Below, in pieces: positions 5,414 to 9,798 of a DNA stretch of 9,798 nt (positions within the stretch are counted from its first letter, which is position 1; each line of letters begins with the position of its first letter). The stretch lies in assembly GCA_947085305.1 (NCBI GenBank), contig CAMTVV010000027.1, positions 1 to 9,798 on the forward strand. Direction: 5' to 3'. A program made the position numbers and the translations under genes. The notes under the pieces were generated by a model, which ran no database searches, was not told where the DNA came from, and saw nothing but the letters and a program-made list of their open reading frames with translations. This DNA is from JAMCQB01 sp947085305 (GTDB taxonomy: Bacteria; Nitrospirota; Thermodesulfovibrionia; Thermodesulfovibrionales; UBA9159).

Positions 5414-6475
5414 TTAGATACCTCGTCTCGAACGCCTTCGGGATTGGTCGTTTTCAGAGGCATTGTCAGGAACCACCACTACCTTCAGGGATTCCCTGCC
5501 TTCCGCAACCAGTTTGAAGCCCGTCTGGATATCGGAAAGGGGGACCCTGTGTGTGATCATCTTCCGCACATCAACCATGCGGTATTCAATCAATGTCATT
5601 GCTTCTCGGAGGTCGTCAGGGGAGGCTCCGTAGGAGAAGGTGAGCGCTATCTCGTCCCGCCAGAACCTGAGGGAGGGTATGGTTATGTCTTCTTCCGACA
5701 CGGCGAAAAAAAGGAGCTTCCCCTTTCTGTCAATGGAAGAGATGGCATGGTCTATTGCCTGTTTCGCTCCTGCACAGAGTATAACACGCTCAGCCGGCAT
5801 CCCGTTATTTATGCCTTTTAATCTGTTCGCGGAATATTCCGCTGCGTTGAATATATGGTCAGCGCCGAATTCCGAAGCCTTGTTCAGTCTGTACGTGCTG
5901 ATATCCGTTGCAACAACGCTTGTTTTCTTCAGTTTCGCCAGCTGAAGGTGCAATAAGCCGGAAATGCCGGAGCCTATAATCACAACGGTCTGTCCCTTTC
6001 TAAGGCCGAGATCCTTCTGACCGGAAACGACGCAGGCAAGGGGCTCGATCATTGCAGCATCCTCATAGGTCATCCCGTTGGGCAGAAGGAAGGTCCCGAA
6101 CTTTAGGTTCTCTTCAGGAACCCGTATGTATTCTGAAAAGCCCCCTGGATCATAGTTCCCGGTGTGGAGGGATTCACAAGCGGTATAATTGCCCGCGATA
6201 CAGTAACGGCAACGGTAGCAGGGAACATGGTGGGAGACGAACACGCGGTCGCCTTTCCTGAACTTTTCAACCCCGCTGCCCGCTTCCACGATCTCGCCTG
6301 CCATCTCATGGCCCAAAACCCGGGGGGGCTTCTTTTTCCTGTACCATTGCATAACATCTGTGCCGCAGATCCCGGATGCCATCATCCTGACCAGTATCTC
6401 GCCGCGTTTTATGCGGGGAACAGGACGCTCCTCTATACGGATATCGTCATTGCTGTAATAGACCGCTACCTTCAT
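5414..6475 (-). CDS. Zinc-dependent medium-chain alcohol dehydrogenase
   Basis: NAD(P)-dependent oxidoreductase of the MDR superfamily (353 aa), closest in style to threonine, sorbitol and other polyol dehydrogenases; it interconverts an alcohol and a ketone or aldehyde. Catalytic zinc ligands are visible as Cys37 (GICGTD), His56-Glu57 (GHE) and Glu144 (EPLAC). The structural zinc site is Cys86, Cys89, Cys92 and Cys100. The coenzyme fold has GSGISG (168-173) and Asp191 at the end of the second strand, which points to NAD rather than NADP. The last 17 or so residues after KVVVVP (DNASENDQSRRRSRRGI) are charged and probably extra to the fold; the stop lies only 9 bases from the MITE-like repeat arm. 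The upstream gene on the same strand is an LsrF-like aldolase, so the pair may act on one sugar- or ketone-type compound. The real substrate cannot be read from sequence. Confidence 0.92.
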   Translation of the reverse strand: MKVAVYYSNDDIRIEERPVPRIKRGEILVRMMASGICGTDVMQWYRKKKPPRVLGHEMAGEIVEAGSGVEKFRKGDRVFVSHHVPCYRCRYCIAGNYTACESLHTGNYDPGGFSEYIRVPEENLKFGTFLLPNGMTYEDAAMIEPLACVVSGQKDLGLRKGQTVVIIGSGISGLLHLQLAKLKKTSVVATDISTYRLNKASEFGADHIFNAAEYSANRLKGINNGMPAERVILCAGAKQAIDHAISSIDRKGKLLFFAVSEEDITIPSLRFWRDEIALTFSYGASPDDLREAMTLIEYRMVDVRKMITHRVPLSDIQTGFKLVAEGRESLKVVVVPDNASENDQSRRRSRRGI

Positions 6476-6493
6476 GCGTAAATACCTTTTGAT

Positions 6494-6524
6494 AAATCCT
6501 AAATTTCAACCCCTAAATCCTAAA
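6494..6524. repeat. Short direct repeats in the dehydrogenase-aldolase gap
   Basis: AAATCCTAAA occurs at 6494-6503 and 6515-6524, 21 bases apart, just before the dehydrogenase start. Related inverted forms (TTTGGATTTT, CGGATTTAGAATTTGG) follow in the same 137-base AT-rich gap. It may be a worn dispersed repeat or operator half-sites. Confidence 0.35.
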
Positions 6525-6612
6525 CAATATCAAATGACCAAGACCCGACGGCATGGGCATCTGAATTTGTTGTTTGGATTTTCGAGATTCGGATTTAGAA
6601 TTTGGATCCTCA

Positions 6613-7437
6613 TTATACCTTTTCCATGTCTTCATCCATTCTCTCAATGTCAGCTTTCGCTGACTTCTTACTTCCTTTGTAGATATCAAAGGCCTCCTTT
6701 GCAGAAGCTCCCCGGTGCACGATAGCCTTCACCGCCTTGATCATTCCCACGGGGTTGTCGCTCTGGAATATATTCCTTCCCATATCCACGCCCTTTGCCC
6801 CCGCTTTAACGGCATTCTCGGTCATCAGCAGGGCATCCATTTCAGGTATCTTTTTGCCGCCTGCGATGACAATGGGAACCGGACACCCCTCGACCACCTT
6901 ATGAAAATCGTCGCAGTGGTAAGTCTTCACAAAATGCGCGCCGAGCTCCGCAGCTATCCTGCAGGCAAGGCCAAGGTACCTGGCTTCCCTCACCATCTCC
7001 TTGCCCACTGCAGTTATAGCGAGGACCGGCATACCGTATCTCTCAGCCTCATTTACCAGTCTGCCGAGGTTTGCGATGGTCCTGTCTTCATTCTTTGCGC
7101 CCACAAAGATAGACATGCCCACACCCGAGGCATTCAGCCTGAGGGCCTCTTCCATGGACGTGGTAATATCCTCATTGGACAATTCTCCGAGGATACTCGG
7201 CCCGCCCGACACTCTGAGGCAGACAGAGGTTTCAATCCCGGGGTCAATGGAGTTCCGCAATATCCCCCGCGTTACAAAGAGACAGTCTGCATGGGGAATG
7301 AGGGGAGCAATGTTCTTCATGTCTTTCAGACCCGTTGTGGGTCCCTGAAAGTAGCCGTGGTCTACGGCGAGCATGACGGTCTTTCCAGTCTTCGGACTAA
7401 AAATCCTCGAGAGCCTGTTCTTCATCCCGAAATCCAT
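6613..7437 (-). CDS. LsrF/FbaB-type class I aldolase or thiolase
   Basis: TIM-barrel enzyme of the DeoC/FbaB/LsrF group (274 aa) that works through a Schiff base on a lysine. Close reading against E. coli LsrF (3-hydroxy-5-phosphonooxypentane-2,4-dione thiolase) shows the same blocks: MKNRLSRIFSPKTGKTVMLA, DHGYFQGPTTGL (26-37), TRGILR (56-61), SGGPSIL (77-83), AVGKEMVR (143-150), VKTYHCDDF with the likely Schiff-base Lys171, CPVPIVIAGGKK (185-196) for phosphate binding, and GVDMGRNIFQSDNP (216-229). E. coli LsrF has about 20 more N-terminal residues; here the start at ATG 7437 is supported by AAAGGAGG 8 bases upstream. The lysine-rich tail after 255 is unusual. None of the other lsr genes is present, so an autoinducer-2 role is unlikely to be the whole story; the archaeal homologues that make a shikimate precursor are another possible relation. 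A dehydrogenase gene follows 137 bases downstream. Confidence 0.9.
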   Translation of the reverse strand: MDFGMKNRLSRIFSPKTGKTVMLAVDHGYFQGPTTGLKDMKNIAPLIPHADCLFVTRGILRNSIDPGIETSVCLRVSGGPSILGELSNEDITTSMEEALRLNASGVGMSIFVGAKNEDRTIANLGRLVNEAERYGMPVLAITAVGKEMVREARYLGLACRIAAELGAHFVKTYHCDDFHKVVEGCPVPIVIAGGKKIPEMDALLMTENAVKAGAKGVDMGRNIFQSDNPVGMIKAVKAIVHRGASAKEAFDIYKGSKKSAKADIERMDEDMEKV

Positions 7438-7467
7438 GGGTCAATCCTCCTTTGAGCAAGTCCGGAT

Positions 7468-7495
7468 AGAATAAGTTTTACTGTTGGTTTCGCAA
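7468..7495 (-). promoter_or_regulatory. Candidate promoter of the aldolase gene
   Basis: On the minus strand TTGCGA (7490-7495) and TATTCT (7468-7473) are 16 bases apart, each matching 4 of 6 consensus bases, about 30 bases before the start codon and just upstream of its AAAGGAGG site. Found by eye only. Confidence 0.3.
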
Positions 7496-7606
7496 ATAGC
7501 TTAACAAAAATGCAGTCCCCAGGGGAAGTTCATCTTGTTTCCGGGAGGGCATTCGATATTATCTTTTCAAAGAGGGTATACTATTGGTATCATTTTTGGA
7601 GAGGTA

Positions 7607-7700
7607 ATGTCAAAAGTTTTATGAAAAAAGAGGAGAAGATATGAAATCACAAGAAAAAAATCTCACCACAGAGTGCACAGAGAAAAAATTTAAGATATAA
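7607..7700 (+). other. Chain of three overlapping mini-ORFs before purE
   Basis: MSKVL (7607-7624), MKKEEKI (7621-7644) and a 19-residue frame beginning MKSQEKN (7641-7700) follow one another, each linked to the next by an ATGA stop-start overlap. The first has GGAGAGG before its ATG, and the third has GAGGAG within the second. They could be leader peptides affecting purE expression, the broken start of an old gene with the repeat at 7665 cut into it, or chance in A-rich DNA. Confidence 0.3.
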
Positions 7701-7721
7701 AAACTCTGAGTTCTCTGTGGT
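7665..7721. repeat. Palindromic intergenic repeat (CACAGAG type)
   Basis: ACCACAGAG at 7665-7673 and CTCTGTGGT at 7713-7721 are exact reverse complements; the next bases inward (TGCACAGAG against CTCTGAGTT) pair partly. The centre is AT-rich. This wording, accacagag...ctctgtggt, is a familiar dispersed intergenic repeat in many environmental bacterial genomes. It lies 41 bases before the purE start and inside the third mini-ORF. Confidence 0.55.
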
Positions 7722-7762
7722 TAAGTTTTGACGATACGACCATACTATTAAGGAGGACAGTC

Positions 7763-8251
7763 ATGGCAAAACCATTAGTCGGAATACTTATGGGAAGCAG
7801 AAGCGACCTTCCCGTCATGCAGAAGGCAGCGGATATTTTAAAAGAACTTGGCATTCCATATGAAATTTCGATTAAATCTGCGCACAGGACTCCTGATGAG
7901 ATGTTCAGGTATGCAGAAGATGCAAAGGGCAGAGGGATAGAGGTGATAATAGCAGGGGCAGGAGGGGCAGCGCATCTCCCCGGCATGACAGCGTCAAAGA
8001 CTCTCTTGCCTGTTATAGGCGTTCCAATTCCTTTAACCGCACTCAATGGCTTGGACTCTCTGCTCTCTATAGTACAGATGCCTGCCGGCATACCTGTGGC
8101 AACAGTCGCTATAGGCAATGCAGAGAATGCAGGTATCCTCGCAGCGAGGATATTAGGCATAAAGTATCCTGATATACAGAAAAAGGTCGCTGAATATACG
8201 GAGAGGCTCAGGGAAAAGGTTTTGAGTGCGAGTTTGTCCAGTAAAGACTGA
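7763..8251 (+). CDS. purE: N5-carboxyaminoimidazole ribonucleotide mutase (class I PurE)
   Basis: Converts N5-CAIR, made by PurK, to CAIR in de novo purine synthesis; a cytoplasmic oligomer. The 162-residue length is normal. Class I motifs are clear: MGSRSDLPVM (10-19), SAHRTPDEMF (39-48) with the conserved His41, IAGAGGAAHLPGM (63-75) with His71, GVPIP (86-90), and SIVQMPAGIPVATVAIG (102-118). The ATG has AAGGAGG 6 bases upstream. The adjacent purK supports the mutase role rather than the class II AIR carboxylase of animals. purK begins 4 bases after the stop. Confidence 0.97.
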   Translation: MAKPLVGILMGSRSDLPVMQKAADILKELGIPYEISIKSAHRTPDEMFRYAEDAKGRGIEVIIAGAGGAAHLPGMTASKTLLPVIGVPIPLTALNGLDSLLSIVQMPAGIPVATVAIGNAENAGILAARILGIKYPDIQKKVAEYTERLREKVLSASLSSKD

Positions 8252-8255
8252 TACA

Positions 8256-9395
8256 ATGCCGTTATATCCAGGTTCAAAGATAGGGGTTATAGGCGGAGGG
8301 CAGCTTGGCAGAATGCTCATTCTCGAATGCAGGAGAATGGATTATCTTTCGGTGGTTATTGATCCTGATATGAAAGGCCCGGCAGCGCAGGTTGCTGATA
8401 AGATATTTCATCCTGATTCAGTCCTGGATTTTGTAAGGGAATGCGATGTTGCAACATGCGAGTTCGAGCATTTTGACATTAACATAGTTAAACAGATAGA
8501 AGAAAATGTGCCTGTCTTTCCATCGTCCTCTGTTCTTGAAATAAAACGGAACAGGATATCTGAAAAGAGATACCTGTCAGAGAATGGGTTCCCTGTCCCC
8601 AGGTTCTGGATATTTGATGACATCTCCGGGGTCAGACAATTGGCAGGCAAGACTGATTTGATGGTAAAGACATCCACAGGCGGATATGACGGAAAGGGGC
8701 TTTATGAGATTAAAAAGGCAGATGATTATGAGGGGATAAAGGGAGAAGTAAAAGGCGGGGTAATAGCAGAAGAGTTTATACATTTTGCCAAGGAGATATC
8801 TGTCATATGCGCTCGTGACAGGAAAGGGAATATTGTCCTTTATCCTGCTGTTGAGAATGTCCATAAGGAAGGGATACTGCTTTATACCATTGCGCCTGCG
8901 GGAATCAGCGGCAAGGCTGAAAAAAGGACTAAAGAAATCGTTTCAGAACTCGCTCACACCCTCGGGCTTGTCGGGCTTCTCGTTGTAGAGATGTTCCTTC
9001 TTGAAAATGATGAGGCGCTTATAAATGAGTTTGCTCCCCGTCCTCATAATTCGGGCCATTATACAATGGACGCCTGTGATATATCACAGTTCGAGATGCT
9101 TTTGAGGGTGATATGCGGCCTCCCGCTGACCGTGCCTGAACTCCTTTGTCCTGCGGCAATGCTGAATATACTCGGCAAGGGGGCCTCAGACATGGATATT
9201 GACAATATGCTCTCACTGCCAGGGGTAAAGCTTCATTTATACGGGAAAAAAGAGGTAAGGGATAAAAGAAAAATGGGGCATATAAATATACTGGGCAGAG
9301 AGAGCAGAGATGTTTCAGATAAGCTGGCATATTTAAAAAATAAATTATACGGAGATGCCCGGAAGCAAACTCTTATATCGGCAGAAAAGAGGTAA
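8256..9395 (+). CDS. purK: N5-carboxyaminoimidazole ribonucleotide synthase
   Basis: ATP-grasp ligase that uses ATP and bicarbonate to carboxylate AIR to N5-CAIR, the substrate of PurE. With the ATG at 8256 it has 379 residues, like the Bacillus form, and the start MPLYPGSKIGVIGGGQLGRM lines up with known PurK starts. Motifs: GGGQLGRM (13-20), CEFEHFD (68-74), VKTSTGGYDGKG (137-148), the central AEEFIHFAKEISVI (171-184), and INEFAPRPHNSGHYT (256-270) with the metal and ATP residues. The C-terminal domain is complete. An upstream GTG at 8226, inside purE, has a better ribosome site (AAAAGG) and would add 10 residues with overlap; I prefer the ATG because of family alignment. The PEP carboxylase gene follows 3 bases after the stop. 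Confidence 0.96.
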   Translation: MPLYPGSKIGVIGGGQLGRMLILECRRMDYLSVVIDPDMKGPAAQVADKIFHPDSVLDFVRECDVATCEFEHFDINIVKQIEENVPVFPSSSVLEIKRNRISEKRYLSENGFPVPRFWIFDDISGVRQLAGKTDLMVKTSTGGYDGKGLYEIKKADDYEGIKGEVKGGVIAEEFIHFAKEISVICARDRKGNIVLYPAVENVHKEGILLYTIAPAGISGKAEKRTKEIVSELAHTLGLVGLLVVEMFLLENDEALINEFAPRPHNSGHYTMDACDISQFEMLLRVICGLPLTVPELLCPAAMLNILGKGASDMDIDNMLSLPGVKLHLYGKKEVRDKRKMGHINILGRESRDVSDKLAYLKNKLYGDARKQTLISAEKR

Positions 9396-9398
9396 ACA

Positions 9399-9798
9399 GT
9401 GAAAATTCCAAGGGTAATGTCAACACAGCATCCCGACAATGTCCTTTTGCCCTTCTTTGCAGAAAGCCAGGACATGTCAGGCGACGATGAGGTTCAGGAG
9501 GCATATTATGCCTTTTCCCATCTCGGTTGCGATGAGCAGATGTGGGACTGCGAGGGCAAAGAGGTTGACGATTTCGTCGTGCGAAAGATCCTTACTAAAT
9601 ATGATCATTTTTTCAAGCAAACAAGGCTTGGGGAAGATGTTTTTCTTACATTAAGAGTGCCGAATCCCGACGTTGAAAGAGATGAGGCAAAAGTACTCAT
9701 AGAGGCCCTTGAAAGCATCCCCCGTTCATGCGATGCTGCACGGCTGTTTTACGGCAAGGACATTGCTCCCATCGTTGAGGTCATTCTTCCCATGACAG
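9399..9798 (+). CDS. ppcA: Archaeal-type phosphoenolpyruvate carboxylase, 3'-truncated by the window edge
   Basis: Anaplerotic enzyme that adds bicarbonate to PEP to give oxaloacetate and phosphate. 133 residues are visible and the frame is still open at the window end; the family has about 500 residues. The diagnostic start KIPRVMSTQHPDN (2-14) is followed by YYAFSHLGCDEQMWDCEGKE, LTLRVPNPDVERDEA and ALESIPRSCDAARLFYG, all typical of the archaeal-type (atPEPC) family and unlike the 900-residue bacterial enzyme. The GTG start at 9399 is preceded by AGAGG at 9388-9392 inside the purK end; the ATG at codon 7 would cut into the conserved block. It is packed behind purK, so probably in the same operon. 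This family is found mainly in archaea and a limited set of bacteria, so transfer is possible. Confidence 0.93.
   Translation, partial: MKIPRVMSTQHPDNVLLPFFAESQDMSGDDEVQEAYYAFSHLGCDEQMWDCEGKEVDDFVVRKILTKYDHFFKQTRLGEDVFLTLRVPNPDVERDEAKVLIEALESIPRSCDAARLFYGKDIAPIVEVILPMT

Larger units (their letters stand above)
7438..7762. other. Divergent intergenic region between the aldolase gene and purE
   Basis: 325 bases that must carry promoters for both directions. It contains a candidate minus-strand promoter (7468-7495), possible plus-strand -10 boxes (TATACT at 7577-7582; TGGTATCAT just after), a run of three mini-ORFs (7607-7700), a palindromic repeat (7665-7721) and the purE ribosome site AAGGAGG (7750-7756). 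No full gene is seen. Confidence 0.6.

Noticed and set aside
6715..7455. 246-codon plus-strand open frame opposite the aldolase gene
   Set aside because: It is a shadow of the aldolase, which has clear family motifs and a strong ribosome site on the other strand; the shadow protein has no recognisable family.
8226..8255. GTG start for purK inside purE
   Set aside because: It has a plausible AAAAGG site, but the 10 added residues have no match in the usual PurK start, while the ATG at 8256 fits. It is kept only as an alternative.
7690..8277. 195-codon minus-strand open frame opposite purE
   Set aside because: It is the antisense of a fully recognised PurE with a proper ribosome site.
9417..9419. 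ATG as start of the PEP carboxylase
   Set aside because: It would drop the conserved KIPR residues just before MSTQHPDN; the GTG at 9399 has a ribosome site at the right distance.

Overview
This looks like a mid-GC bacterial chromosome segment, probably from an anaerobic lineage of the Nitrospirota or Desulfobacterota kind. The lineage guess is tentative: it rests on gene content (Amt/PII pair, REC-GGDEF regulator, LsrF-type aldolase, archaeal-type PEP carboxylase next to purEK) and on several small palindromic repeats between genes. No rRNA, tRNA, CRISPR array or intact transposase was seen.

Layout. (1) 2-1451, plus strand: the 3' part of an ammonium transporter gene followed by a PII signalling protein, the usual nitrogen-sensing pair. 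(2) 1452-2914: a worn accessory zone. It holds an internally deleted remnant of a PilB/GspE secretion ATPase, hairpin repeats, an intact small flavodoxin-family gene on the minus strand, and about 440 bases without a convincing gene that carry an integron attC-like palindrome. (3) 2915-7437, minus strand, in transcription order: an LsrF/FbaB-type aldolase, a zinc-dependent medium-chain dehydrogenase, a REC-GGDEF diguanylate cyclase and an atypical MurC/Mpl-type Mur ligase. The first pair may act on one carbohydrate-like substrate. The second pair is separated by only 34 bases. A MITE-like element with 18-bp terminal inverted repeats lies between the dehydrogenase and the cyclase. (4) 7438-7762: a divergent intergenic region with a chain of three overlapping mini-ORFs and a second palindromic repeat. 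(5) 7763-9798, plus strand: purE, purK and the start of an archaeal-type PEP carboxylase gene, separated by 4 and 3 bases and probably one operon.

How the genes fit together. Amt imports ammonium and PII probably gates it according to 2-oxoglutarate and ATP/ADP. PurK and PurE turn AIR into CAIR using bicarbonate. PEP carboxylase also uses bicarbonate, to make oxaloacetate, the precursor of the aspartate used later in purine synthesis. Most of the window is ordinary metabolism. The points most worth a second look are the inverted-repeat elements, the attC-like site, the altered active-site motifs of the Mur ligase, the mini-ORF chain before purE, and the purEK-PEPC linkage.
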